Shown here: in pieces, positions 12,873 to 56,459 of the stretch | Numbering within the stretch: the stretch's first letter is position 1 | Layout of the letters: each line of letters begins with the position of its first letter | From: Xenopus tropicalis | Lineage: Eukaryota > Chordata > Amphibia > Anura > Pipidae | DNA: 64,000 nucleotides | Assembly: GCF_000004195.4 (NCBI RefSeq) | Contig: NC_030681.2 | Location: forward strand, 26,674,982-26,738,981 | Direction of reading: 5' to 3' | Made by a program: the position numbers and the translations under genes | Notes under the pieces: generated by a model | The model's database searches: none | The model's input: only the letters and a program-made list of their open reading frames with translations | Told to the model about the DNA's origin: nothing

Positions 12873-15043
12873 TATGTAATGTATAGCTACATATATACAA
12901 TAGAAACAGATTTTGCTCTCTGGGTCTATGCATTATCAGCATAAATGAAAGTCTGTAGTCTTTGAATTTGACCGCGTTGCTAATCACCATCCACAATTAC
13001 AACAAATATTTTTTTAGGTCAGAGCAAGTTGGATTTGAATATTAATATCCCTTTGGCTATTGCTTTGTTGCAGCTACTAACTTGGGGGGGGGGAGATATA
13101 GAATGTGACTTGTTTTGGCTGGTAAGCGGCATTTAAAATTCTATATGTGAACTTCAGTATCATTTCAGAAGATGGTTGTATGGTTGTTATCATCATTAAT
13201 CACTGTGCCAATTTTTGAAAATTGCTCCAAGGCAATTCCTAATATTATGGGAGGGGAACAGTGAAATGACAGATGCTTAAAGGCAATGGTTAGTACTGCG
13301 GCTTTGCAGCACTGATTTCAGGTTTCAGCATAAAGCTTCTGCTAAAACTGATCATAGTGTGTACATGTAATAGGCACTTAGATTTCAAGCTGCACCGGGG
13401 CAAAGACTGCAAACTCACTGTCACCAGTAATAGAGCTATTGCTACATCAGGAATGTCTAACCTTTCATATCCCATAGGGAGTTTAGAAATTTGAAAGAAG
13501 AAGCAAAGACTTTTGAGGATGAAAGAGAAACAAGATAGGACCTGCCAGTTTTCCTCTCCAGGCTTTGCTTTAGGGTGGTCCCCTGAGCGATCCTGTCCCC
13601 TCAATTCAAGTTCTTTAATGCGTCAACTCATAAGCAAAAGCACGGAGGCAATCAGATTCTCCTATTCATATTCCCTGTAGAGCTGAACATTAATCTGTAC
13701 TGAGAGGATACATTCTCTCTCAAGTGTCCTTCTTATATTCTATACACTGCACAAATGGAACCCATCTACATTATATAAATAATATTTGTTTAAACAGGTA
13801 CTGTAATCAAGGCTGCACAGACAGTGTATAGAGTAGCGCTGTAGGCTGGGCGGCCCCCCTGCATTGCCAGCGACCCTCTATCTTCTATGCATTTCTGAAC
13901 AGCAGCATAACAACAAATCCTGTTCTTTGGCTTCTTAACAAAGAGCATGATTTTATTTGACTTCAGAAATAGGTTAATTGCTGCAGGTAATCCAAAGTCA
14001 TTATTAAGTCTAAGCACTAGGAGGCCAAACTTCTCCCTCCTACACAGACCGCTAAATGGTTAAGGATTTTATATAAGCTTCGTATCATGTGACTGAGATG
14101 TGTGGGGTTTATAATATCACCCAGCAAGTCACATGGAGCTCTCATTTACCTTATTGGTCGGAATGAGCTGGCCTTCTGTATTAGTGATGAGCGATGAGCT
14201 AAATCCCCTCTTCCCATTCTGTGTAATCCCCGCCATCCTGAATAGTACTCTCAGCCGCCAAGGCTAAATAAAAGCATGAATGAAAGCTTATCGGCCATGA
14301 AACCATGCCTGCAATTTATTTCTCTGTTGCTTTTCAGCAAGTCATGGTGGAACTAGGGAAACATTTTTTCTATATTATCAGGCAGCAATGTATAATGGAC
14401 TTACAAGTAAAGAAGTACATTATAGGATAAAGTCAGTAAAACCAGGCAGATGGGTAATATACAGGATGATGGGCAGCACGTTCCAATCTGAATAAAGCTT
14501 CTAAACTCACTTTAACCTCATTCCTGGTCCCATGATAGTAAATAGTACTCTAATGAAAAGGGATCAACAGAGAGCATGCCGACTGGGTTAGAGCTGATCC
14601 ACTCCCCATGGCAGGGTTATGTGGCCTCGGCCACTCCACAACCACAACCTACATTTTCTACTATTGCTCTATATAAAGTAAAGATTGGTTTTAACATATC
14701 CACTCCCCATCTAATATGCCCTATTATAACCTCCAGATACTCCATACAGAGTCAGTGAACATTAGTTGTGTTTTCCCATATACTTCAAATTAGCTATTTT
14801 TCTTTTATATGGTCCCCAATATATAGAATGATACCTATTCTTGTCTAACTTCGTAGGTTATAAGGTATCCATACCTGAAGCAGGGACCTTAGTAATCTCT
14901 AAAGTTTACATTTTATACCCTACAAAGTAAACCAATAAAAGGTATTAATTACTCTATATTTTCCTGTTTTTATCTATGGCTAACACAGTGACTGCTGGGG
15001 TATATTGTTATCCCACCTAGATTCTCAGGAAGTCAACTGTATT

Positions 15044-15150
15044 CAGAGTCGGACTGAAACGTGTCAGGGAAGGACATTGGCTGGCAGGGGAAGCGGCAAC
15101 AGGAATCGGGTCTGGGTCACCGGGGCCCACTTAGGGCCCAGTCCGACCCT
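15044..15150. mobile_element. short CAGAGTCGGACTG-type inverted-repeat element
   Basis: CAGAGTCGGACTG at the left and CAGTCCGACCCT at the right form imperfect terminal inverted repeats, resembling the longer element at 15422-15625. Confidence 0.5.
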
Positions 15151-15421
15151 TCCTGTATTTATACATTGGATACGGATGATGTCAGGGACATTGGCAAGCA
15201 TAATGGGGTATGGTCAGGTCATAATGTGGTATTGCCAAAAACCGTACTGGAAATCACCTCTTGAATAAGATATCAAGGAGAAAAGTGTGTATTATGTATT
15301 TGTTTAACATACAATGAATATTCAGGCAACCCAACCTAATCTCCAATAACAGGAGGCAGGGTTATTAGGTAAGGTCCATCAAGGGCATCAAAGATAATTT
15401 TGGCCTTTCCTGTTATCAGAC

Positions 15422-15625
15422 CAGTGTCGGACTAAAATGCCAGGGGTCCACCGGAAAACCTTGGACCATGGGCCTACTCTCAACTATTATTCCTCCCTTT
15501 CTCATTTAATCTCTTTATTATCCTAGTCTTTTTGTTCCTCTTTGTTCTCATACACAAATAGGGAATGACGATGAACTGGGCCACTGGGAGTTTTCCTGGT
15601 ATCCTGGTGGGCCAGTCCGACACTT
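15422..15625. mobile_element. CAGTGTCGGACT-type MITE, copy 1
   Basis: Terminal repeats are CAGTGTCGGACT and AGTCCGACACT. Internal GGTCCACCGGAAAACC and TTTTCCTGGTATCCTGGTGG are also near inverted complements. CAG...CTG ends suggest a hAT-like origin, but no clean 8-bp duplication is seen. Related copies are at 22711 and 42276. Confidence 0.7.
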
Positions 15626-15879
15626 ATTAGTGCTTCTTTTATAGAGGTCCAATGGGTTAAATTATTTTATAAACTATATGGCCCTGGCCTGCTTGGTTTG
15701 ACAGGTGCCACATCTTAGTGCACAACATACTCATGGGCTCAGATGAGGAATAAGCAAACACAGGGACATACATATTAGACCAGTGCTTTGGGGAAATTCA
15801 GTCTTTATAAATATTACACAGTGCAGTAAAGGGAAAACCTCAAGCAACTGGAATATTTGATCAGATGCATACTGTACAT

Positions 15880-15975
15880 AGGGTTGCCACCTGGCTGGTA
15901 TTTCACTAGCCTATCTGGTAAAAATGGTGCTTGACATCAATGTTAAATATAGGAAGGCCAGTAATTATGAGAAAG
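15880..15975. mobile_element. partial AGGGTTGCCACC-type MITE
   Basis: AGGGTTGCCACCTGGCTGGT matches the end of the complete copy at 25462-25652, and GGCCAGTAATTATG resembles its far arm. The right end is not clear. Confidence 0.5.
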
Positions 15976-16473
15976 AATACACAACCTTCTATTAAACATA
16001 TAAGAATTTTATTAGCCTTGTGACATATATAAAACCGTTTGGCTGCCAGGCTTGGACCTTTTATGTAGCGACAGAACTCGGCAAACTTGTAATATCCCTT
16101 ATTTCAGAATACAGTACATTATCCTTTGTATACATTAATATCCACAATATTTACATACCAACAGTACATAAATAACACTGCAGGTTTCGTATAAGGATTT
16201 CGTTTATGTCCTTCTGTTAATGTAGCTTCAAACAAATGTAATTGTAAAAGTCTGACAATATAACTGAATTACATAATTGCTCTCTTTAGCTTAGTGGGTA
16301 GTTTCAGGTTTCTCCTGGCATACAGTAATTGTATGTTTGATTTCCAGTTCTGGGTAATAGCAGGATAGATTAGCTGGGGCGGCTGCAAACAAATTGGCTG
16401 TTCATCATTTACAGGAAAGCTTTGCTGACAGCGCTCATTCTGCAGAGTCATTGATCTTTCTCCTCTCGTGCTC

Positions 16474-17190
16474 TTAGGGGTGGTTCTCCTTTACGTTAAC
16501 TTTTATACAATGCTTATTTCTGGCAACTTTGCAATTGCTTTTCATTATTTATTTTTTTAATAGTTTTTGCCTTTCTCTTCTGCCTCTTTCCAGTTTTTAA
16601 ATGGGGGTCACTGACCCAGGCAGCCATAAACTACTGCTCTGTGAGGCTACAATTGTATTATTAATATTATTGTTACCTTTTATTACTTATCTTTCTATGT
16701 AGGCCCCCTACTGTTTATATTCCCATCTCTCATTTAAACCACTGCCTGGTTGCTATGGTAAATGAGACCCTACCAACCAGATAGCTGCTAAAATACCAAA
16801 TGGAGAGCTGTTGAACAAAACGCTAAATAACTGAAAGACAACATCAAAAACAAAGACCAATTGCAAATTGTCTCAGAATATCAATGTCTACATCCAGCGC
16901 CGGATTTCAAATCCGGGCACCCCTAGGCCACCCCCTATTCGCACCCCCCTCCCCACGCATGCGCAAACAAACCCACCTCCCCCGTGTCGCGCCGACGCAA
17001 TCGCGCATGCGCAGGCATTTAAACTCCCATACGGAGCAGTGGGGAGTAGTCCCCATTGCTCCGTATGGGAGCGAAATGTCACAATACTGTTGCGGCGGGG
17101 CGGCATGCCACCCCTAAATTTCTGCCACCCTAGGCCGGGGCCTTTGTGGCCTTGCCACAAATCCGGGCCTGTCTACATCATATTAAAAGT
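16474..17190. mobile_element. T2-like MITE interrupted by a hAT-like insertion
   Basis: The outer parts share the GTGGTTC terminal segment, the GTGAGGCTACAATT segment and the TTAAAAGTT segment with the T2-like element at 3631-4057. The sequence is split near its 3' end by the insertion at 16895-17171. Terminal TTAA sites are degraded. Confidence 0.7.
16895..17171. mobile_element. hAT-like MITE with perfect 8-bp target duplication, nested in a T2-like MITE
   Basis: The element begins CAGCGCCGGATTT and ends AAATCCGGGCCTG. Its target duplication TCTACATC is exact on both sides (16887-16894 and 17172-17179). The centre has a strong hairpin with arms CATACGGAGCA and TGCTCCGTATG. It is CG-rich. 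An 8-bp duplication with CAG...CTG ends identifies the hAT superfamily. Confidence 0.88.
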
Positions 17191-18801
17191 TAAAAGTACA
17201 GCTCAGCTGTGCTTGGCTGTAAAGTGCACACCCAACACACCCATTCATCTTTGATTGGCTATTAACCCTTAATTATTTGCATTGTGTTTCCTGTCACGAG
17301 ATCAGTAAAAAAAAACCAAAACATTAATTATAATTAAACCTGGGCCTTTTAACAGTCTGCCTCACAGCAACTAACACCCCTGTGATATGATAAAGAAAAT
17401 GGTTTTCTATCTATCACAGGTCCAGAAAGATGTAAATGGAGGAGCAATGCCATTGAGAACAGGAACATAATGTTATTTGACAGTTAGGTTATAACAGTAG
17501 CTTATTTCACTGGGGTTTACTTGTTCATTGATCACTGACAAACACAAATAAGAAGACGCTGTGTACACACCAATAGCACTTTCCTATTTCCAAATGTAAA
17601 AAAAAGTCATTTATCACTCAAATGAGGTAATACTTGTCAATTTTATTGCCCTGTACCCACCACCATTTGGGAAGAGTTGCAGTTCCAGACTGGTAGGAAT
17701 AGGGCCACCATTAAGACTTGGGAGTCCCAGACACACAAAGCTAAGGATTCTTTTTTGTAGTATATTTATGCCTAAACTCCATACGCATTTTTCTTGGATG
17801 GCATTGGATCGATAAAATGCATGCTACTAATTGGATGTAGTCGCGTGCGTCAAAATATAATGGAACTGATAAAAAAAACGGATGCGCAAACTATGTCATG
17901 TTTTCCATGTGACGTGATGCACCTGTTGGATGAGGACGTGCCATGCTGCGCCCATGGTCAACACAATAAAATCTGATTCAGTCGGAGCTATTTTTTTACA
18001 TTGATATACACTAATTGTAGTATGTAGATGCATGAACAAAAGAAAACATCCGTCTATATTATCCAGCATTATATTACAGCCTACGGGGATCAGATTTTGT
18101 AGGATTCTATGCAATCTGATGCCGTTGCATGCTGGTGCGTGGTGCTGCATTGTGGATCAGATTATATCTGACCCACAATATACATGTATATACAATATAT
18201 GTGTATACCCTGTATGTTGAGCACTGCTTTCATAACATACAAGATACAAGCCAAGCAGAAATGATTTGTTTGCCATAAATTGGCCAATAAAAGTTGCTGA
18301 CTCGGCCCTCCTGGCACGTGTATAGGGCCTGCAAGAATCTGGCCCATGTATGGGGCCTGCCTGACCGATATCCTACCAAAGGGCCTCATTGGCTTGTCCT
18401 ATGGGTCAGGTTGCCTAGGGTGCTTGTCTGACATGGACTGGCACTGCCTCTATGGTCAAATACAGAACTAAACTGGTAAACCTACTCTGTATCAATGTCT
18501 CATTTCAGAGGAAGGAGGTTAATAAATGCAATGAACACATTAACTAACCCTGGGAAAATTTATACCAGGGCAATAACCCAGAGCAACCAATCAGTGGTCA
18601 TCTTTATTCGGCTGCAGGAAGAGAAAAAAAAATCGCCAAAATGTATTCCTATAAGCAGCTGTTAGATTTTGCCTTAGAATGCCAAATATTGCTTCATATT
18701 GTTTTTGTATGTCTTTATGTAGTGTGGATTTATAATTGTTGTGCTGTAGATCCACTATAAGAACACCTGTATTAATCTGTTTGTGACTTTATTGCAGGCA
18801 G

Positions 18802-50894
<32,093 letters not shown>

Positions 50895-51949
50895 ATCCAG
50901 CGGTGGGGCTCCTGTCTCCCGATACTGTCCCACAAGACAGTACATTCATGCTTTTACCATGGTATTTACCTACTAGGTTCGCACACATGCACATATCAGC
51001 CTCCCTTGTAAATGTTGTCCTGTGTAGTATGTCAGCTTTCCAAAAAGAAAAATATATACTTGTAATTATTTCTTTTCTAGATATCTTCCTTTCCAAAGGT
51101 TGTATATAGTGAAATAGCTCACTATGCCATTCGTTTTCATTTGTTCGTTTCATTTTTTAACGTTTTTTTTTTTAATGATTTTCGCTGAATGACAACAATG
51201 TAGGAATGTTAAACGTGCTGTTTACCTTGAACTTCACAGTATTGTTCTTGTAAAATTGTGACATTCCAGAGAGCTACTGCCATTCTTTCGTTTTTTTCCT
51301 TCTCTATGTCATGATAACTAAGCTGTCGAACTTGCTGTCCTCGGTTCTTCCTCGCAAACATCCGTTGTTATAATTTCATGATTAGAACGTGGAACTATAT
51401 AACTATATTAAGCATTGCACTACCAGTGATGTGAGTTATGCATTGATGCATGAAAACAAATAGACATTTAGATGCCAAAATAAGAAGACCTTACACTGGC
51501 AGTAGCACATCAACTAAAAAGCATGCTGAGTATTTGGACACTGTTGGGACTATGTTAAACCAGCAAGTTTGCTGTAGTGCCACTTTTCTGTCAATATATC
51601 GATATATTTGAACATAATCATGCTTTTTTAATTTATTTTTTTTTGTTCGTTGGTTTGTTTCAAAGGGCAGACTTGGCACACACCTCTAGCAAAAATATAT
51701 ATAAAGCTTTTTTTGTTTTGTTTTTTTTGTTTTTTTGCTGGTAATATATAAAAAATAAAAAAATAAAAAACACAAGTTTTAAGGTTGTAATATAGGGTTT
51801 GGATACTGTTTTTGAGGATCCTCTTTTGGAGGAGATGACTACAATCTAAATGGTACAATGACATGTAATTTTTATAAAGACTGAGTCGTTAGCCTCTTAA
51901 ATCCCCACGTGGTTTATTTTATGTACTGTTCTCTGTCGCTTACCTAGAG

Positions 51950-51956
51950 CTATGCA
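51950..51956 (+). promoter_or_regulatory. candidate miR-153 target site in snap25 3'UTR
   Basis: CTATGCA is complementary to bases 2-8 of miR-153 as I recall that microRNA. miR-153 is known to act on snap25 in zebrafish. A single 7-mer occurs often by chance, so the call is tentative. Confidence 0.35.
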
Positions 51957-52126
51957 CACCAAAATCGCTGAGATGTTTAAGTAGATTATAAATTAAGACA
52001 ATATCTTAAATGACTGAAATCTAGATCCAACTGTGATATCAATATCATTGCAGCATGTACTATTAAATTCCTTATGTCTCCTGTCAGTTTGTGAAGTGAT
52101 TGACATTTTGTAGCTAGTTTAAAACA

Positions 52127-52132
52127 ATTAAA
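52127..52132 (+). terminator. probable snap25 poly(A) signal ATTAAA
   Basis: ATTAAA sits in an A-rich context and is followed within 30-45 bases by a GT-rich segment (GTGTGCGTATG), as expected of a vertebrate cleavage site. Canonical AATAAA hexamers further on (52382-52387, 52464-52469, 52757-52762) could give longer transcripts. Confidence 0.55.
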
Positions 52133-52756
52133 AAAATATAAATCTGGCCGGCTGTGTGCGTATGTTTTTCTTTTTCTCTTGGACGTGCCTCATTATTTTC
52201 CACCTACGTGTGAAGCTGCTCTATTCTTTTCCTGCCTCCCCGCCATCGAAGCTAACAGATTGTTATGTACAATACACACTGTAGCAGAACAAAAACGTTT
52301 CCCCTTTGCTTGCTAATTAATGTGACAGGTGACTTTGTGGAGGAGCGAGGTTCACTCATTAGCACGTAATTTGCTTAGTACAATAAATGATCCAGTTTGG
52401 GAACAAGGCAAGCTGTGCTTCTGTGCACATTTCTATGTATCTGACTTTGCCTGGGTCACAAATAATAAACAGACAATGAAATACCTTTATTGGCATTAAA
52501 CAAAGCCTCCAGAAAATCACAGCATACTGTATTTTGCCTCTCTCCTAATTTGTATTTGTAGGAATCAAATACTTCTGAATACTTAATTGTCTTCCCCCGT
52601 GACCCCTATTGTGTTATTCTGCCGGTGTATATAGCTATAGCTTCTGTATAATACCAGTGACTGATGGATAAATAGTTATTGAATTTTTTCCAATAACTTT
52701 TTTGCTTGTTAACCTTAAATACATGGCACATTATGAACTGTGCTCCTACTACTTCA

Positions 52757-52762
52757 AATAAA
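52757..52762 (+). terminator. alternative distal poly(A) signal AATAAA
   Basis: AATAAA is followed by a TGTTTGG stretch. It is the last such signal before the hAT-like element that begins at 52832. It would add about 640 bases to the 3'UTR. Only cDNA ends could tell which site is used. Confidence 0.3.
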
Positions 52763-52831
52763 GCTGTTTGGTCATGGGCAATAAGGTCATATTAGCACGC
52801 TGCCCACAGTTCATGTGTGCACCATCTATGC

Positions 52832-53137
52832 CAGTGATCCCCAACCAGTGGCTCAGAAGCAACATGTTGCTCCCCAACCCCTTGGATGTTGCTCCCAGAG
52901 GCCTCAAAACAGCTGCTTATTTTTAGATTGCTGGCTTGGTGGCAAGACTTGGTTGCATAAAAAACAGGTGTACTGCCAAACAGCCTCCTGTAGTCTTCCG
53001 GTCCACATAGAGACTACCAAAAAGCCAATCATAACCCTTATTTGGTTTCCCCGGGAACATTTTTCATGTTTGTGTTGCTCCCCAACCCTTTTTAAATTTG
53101 AATGTGGCTCACGGGTCAAAAAGATTGGGGATCCCTG
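52832..53137. mobile_element. hAT-like MITE (CAGTGATCCCCAAC family), copy 3, with exact target duplication
   Basis: CAGTGATCCCCAACC starts it and GATTGGGGATCCCTG ends it. The 8-bp duplication ATCTATGC is exact (52824-52831 and 53138-53145). It is 306 bases long, which with the duplication and CAG...CTG ends places the family in the hAT superfamily. Confidence 0.92.
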
Positions 53138-53370
53138 ATCTATGCTATGCTACAGATTGCTGGGACATGTGTGAAACAGGAGATCAAGTTGTTCAATAAA
53201 CTACAAACACTTGTGTATCAGCGGCAGATAAACATTGCTGCAGTCCATTTCTATTTATTGGCCCACAAACAGATCTTGCACACACAAAAGTTTTGGCTGG
53301 GGAACCTTGTTGTTTCTGTAAAGAAGTATTTCTGTGTGTTACTTTCCCTTTATGCAATAAAAGGGACTAA

Positions 53371-53752
53371 AGGTGGCCATACACGGGCCGACTATAGCTG
53401 CCGATATCGGTCCCTTGGACCAATTCGGCAGCTAATCGGCCTGTGTATGGGGAGAGCAGATCGGCCTGGCCGACCGATATCTGGCCTGAAATTGGCCAGA
53501 TCTCGATCGGCCAGGTTAGAAAATCTGGTCGGATCGGGGACCGCATCGGCTCGTTGATGCGGTCCCCGATCCGACTGCCCCATAGCCGCCCACATAATCC
53601 GATCGTCTGGCCCCAGGGCCAAACGATCAGATTATAATTTTTTTTACCTAAATGGTCCCGATATCGCCCACCCGTAGGTGGGGATATCGGGGGAAGATCC
53701 GCTCGCTTGGCGACATCGCCAAGCGAGTGGATCTGCTCGTGTATGGCCACCT
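53371..53752. mobile_element. AGGTGGCCATACA-type MITE, copy 3
   Basis: AGGTGGCCATACACGGGCCG and CGTGTATGGCCACCT are terminal inverted repeats. Long inverted arms include CGATCGGCCAGG and GATCGGGGACCGCATCGG with partners. The left flank is TAA and the right flank TAC, an almost kept 3-bp duplication. Confidence 0.82.
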
Positions 53753-53906
53753 TACGTTTGCCCAGTTGCAGTAATCTATATAAGATTAGATAAAATGTTT
53801 GCTTTTAAACAGGTGACCAGTACATTCTACCTGCTGATTGGTTGCTATCAGTTATTGCTCCTGGGCAAACTTAGTGCCTTTTATTCCATAACCCCTTTAG
53901 GTTTTA

Positions 53907-54151
53907 GGGCTCTGGCACAAGGGAAGATTAGTCGCCCGCGACAAAACTCCCTGTTCGCGGGCGACTAATCTCCCCGGATTGCCGTCCCACCGGCGAAAAT
54001 GTAAATCGCCGGTGGGAGGAAACTTGCGTGAAATCGCGCCGCCGCGATTTACATTTACATTTTCGCCGGTGGGATGGCATTTTGGGGAGATTAGTCGCCC
54101 GAGACACAGGAGACTTGTCGCAGGCGACTAATTTCCCCGTGTGCCAGAGCC
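53907..54151. mobile_element. GGGCTCTGGCACA-type MITE with TTA target duplication
   Basis: Ends GGGCTCTGGCACAAGGG and GTGTGCCAGAGCC are flanked by TTA at 53904-53906 and 54152-54154. It contains two smaller hairpins, one with GATTAGTCGCCCGCG arms and one with CGCCGGTGGGA arms. The duplication suggests PIF/Harbinger. Confidence 0.82.
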
Positions 54152-54463
54152 TTAGAGTCTTATATTCTCCAGCTTCATGTTCAGGCCCTTAGTTCTATCC
54201 GTGTTCTTCTGACAAATAACTCTCCCCTCCACAACCCTTATTTCCACTGATGTATATGAATGTTTCTAGTATATCCACTTCACCTCACTTCTAAGCTGTA
54301 CATATTAAGGTGTAAGAGCCTTGCTGATATTCTTTGTTATTTAGACCATAAATCATCTTAGTTGCCTATGATATTAATACCTTTCTGTAGGCTGGCCTCC
54401 AACACTAATTAAAATGTTCAAGGTGAAGTCTCTTTTATACAGGGCCGTGTAATCTCCTTCTTT

Positions 54464-54545
54464 TTATTACTATCACATGTGACATCATTAGTAAATAGAT
54501 TAAATAGAACAGGACCTGGCACAGAGCCCTTAGGAACACCATGCC
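54464..54545 (-). pseudogene. reverse-transcriptase fragment of a LINE (CR1/L2-like), minus strand
   Basis: Read on the minus strand the segment gives GVPKGSVPGPVLFNLFTNDV, matching the conserved GVPQGSVLGPLLF...Y/F-x-NDL block of non-LTR reverse transcriptases. No long frame remains around it. The related decayed sequence probably extends over 54390-54600. Confidence 0.75.
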
Positions 54546-55835
54546 TTTTCTAGCTTTGACATTGCCCCATTAACCACCACACTTGGCTCCTGTCTTTCTG
54601 TTCCGTTTGCTCTGTAAGGGAGGTCCCTACAGCAGGGAGCACCGACGTGGAACTCAGGCTTGCTGCATTCATCCTGACCCCTGACTTCCCTGCCAGACCA
54701 AATCAGCATGAAATGTGTTGTGTGGGTACGGATACTGTGAGAGGAACACGTGGTATCTGCAGTGCAGACATTTAGAAAAAAATAAACATAAGATATATGT
54801 CAATGCAATATTAAAGGGCACAAGTAAAGGCAAAATTGTATTCTGTGCTCAGGTTGTTCTCAAACACTTCAGAAACAGAGACTGGAAAGGCAGAAAAAAA
54901 ACTCACTGACCCATCTAGTCTATCATTGTGTACACATACAGTATTTCATTTTGTGCTTTAGGGTGCATGCTCTTTCTCACTCTTTCCCACCCTAACACAA
55001 CTTGAGCTTTTTGAAAAGTAAACATAATTTCAAGCAACTTTGCAATACACATCAATTAAAAAAATATGCAGCCTGTTCATGATTTTAATGGGATAATATG
55101 GTTTGGAACAGTTCCCTAAGCCCCGCCCCCTGTTTGAGACTCAAATAAAATGTAACAGTCGACTGCCCTCAGCCTGCCTTCAGCCTCCATCAATGTTTTA
55201 GTCCCTCCTTCCATGCCAGAATTTTAAATGAAGAACTATTTTGCAGCTGGATTTGATTTCAGCATATAAAAATGGTTTTAAGTTATACTTTTTGAAGGAA
55301 CAGATGACAGTGATAGGAATGTTAGGGTTTTTTGTTTTTGTGTTTAACAAACTTTGGTTGGGGAGCTGGAGTTCCCCTCAAAATTCCCTAATATCCCTAA
55401 TAAACTCCATAACTCATTGATATCTGCCCATGTCTACTGCACGGCTATTCCCCCCACCCCTGACCTGCTCACATCGCCTCCCAGGCTGCAACACACCGTG
55501 CTACTATTTAAAAAAAAAGGTAGGAGAGGGGCAGGGGAGGAGGGACTGCAATAAAGCAGACCTGGCATAGACAGTAAAACCAAGGCCAGGGCCTTTATAG
55601 CAAATTTACTGGCACTGTAGTTTTGTAATACCCTTAAGATGATCTCCTGGCCTGTCCCTGATCAGCCCCAAAACTCTCCCCTGATCTTCTCCATAACCCT
55701 CCCACTTTTGGTCTGTGCTTCATAGCTGTGCCCTTTTTACATCACTGTTCTCCCTTCTTTACAACACTACCCATCCCCTTTTGTGCGCCCCCCACTGGCT
55801 GCTAAAAATAATTTAGAAAGGTGGCAACCCTAAGG

Positions 55836-56102
55836 GGCTCATTTACTAATCCACGAATCTGAATCCCGAATGGGAAAAAATTGGATTGGAAACGAAATAT
55901 TGCGATTTGCGTATTTGTCGCAACTTTTTAGTCGCCGGTGCGACTTTATCGTATGTTGCGCTACTTTTTCGTGACGGCAACGAAAAAGTTGCGGGAAATA
56001 TATGAAAAAGTCGCGACGGTGACGAAAAAGTCGCAAAAAATACAGATCATTACGAAAAAACGCATTCGGACGCTTTCGGTCCATTCATGGATTAGTAAAT
56101 CT
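55836..56102. mobile_element. GGGGCTCATTTACTAATCC-type inverted-repeat element
   Basis: GGGGCTCATTTACTAATCC and GGATTAGTAAATCTCC near the two ends are partners. Inside are many short GTCGC and GACGAAAAAGT units in both orientations. Confidence 0.6.
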
Positions 56103-56459
56103 CCTTCTAGGTGTGGTAGGAAACTGAGTACCTGTAGAAATCCTATGCAAGCACTGGAAGAGCATACAAAGTCCATGCCGTGTTGGAATCAAACTCAGGA
56201 CCCTATACCAAAGTCCTTACAGTTCTTTTTTCTGCATGAATAATATGCTCATTTATAATAAACTGACTAATTTTAGGCAGTTAGCTAAGTATGTGTATTT
56301 ATGTGAGCAAAAATAATAAAAGTGCAAATACACGCCAGCAAATGCAAATAAGCTAAATACTACTTAGTGTTTATTGAGATAGGAATATTGTGTTTGCCCT
56401 GAAATGGTAAAAACCCAGCAACAAGCACTTTGAACCACTTGACAAAGCAAAATGTCTTT

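Larger units (their letters stand above)
1..18797 (+). other. non-coding region upstream of the first coding exon, probably intron 1 of snap25
   Basis: No coding exon is recognisable here. Because the first coding exon starts at a splice acceptor, a non-coding exon 1 must exist upstream. The only CG-rich patch (16895-17171) is a transposon, so no promoter candidate stands out and I infer that exon 1 is probably beyond the window. The region is filled by TACAGGTATGG-family MITEs, a solo LTR, T2-like and hAT-like elements, and a microsatellite. Stretches such as 4.6-6.8 kb, 9.5-10.8 kb and 12.9-14.9 kb show nothing I can identify. Confidence 0.6.
50895..52145 (+). other. snap25: snap25 3'UTR
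   Basis: The untranslated tail follows the TAG stop. It is AT-rich, with long T tracts (51165-51175, 51720-51736) and A-rich runs (51750-51772). No TACAGGTATGG, hAT or T2 element interrupts it, in contrast to the flanking DNA, which fits selection on a mature transcript. Its length of roughly 1.25 kb is close to that of mammalian SNAP25. The 3' end is inferred from the poly(A) signal at 52127-52132 followed by a GT-rich stretch. Confidence 0.75.

Noticed and set aside
14040..14290. Possible snap25 promoter or exon 1 (ATATAAGC near 14072 and a unique-looking stretch)
   Set aside because: There is no clear donor with a known 5'UTR match and no CpG enrichment; the evidence is too thin to call.
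16868..17254. Open frames of 77-128 codons on both strands and a CG-rich patch that looks like a CpG island
   Set aside because: The CG-rich sequence is a hAT-like MITE with an exact 8-bp duplication, not a promoter or a gene.
53102..53557. 151-codon open frame on the + strand, with overlapping frames on both strands to 53750
   Set aside because: It spans the end of a hAT-like MITE and most of an inverted-repeat MITE. The matching frames on both strands come from the palindrome.
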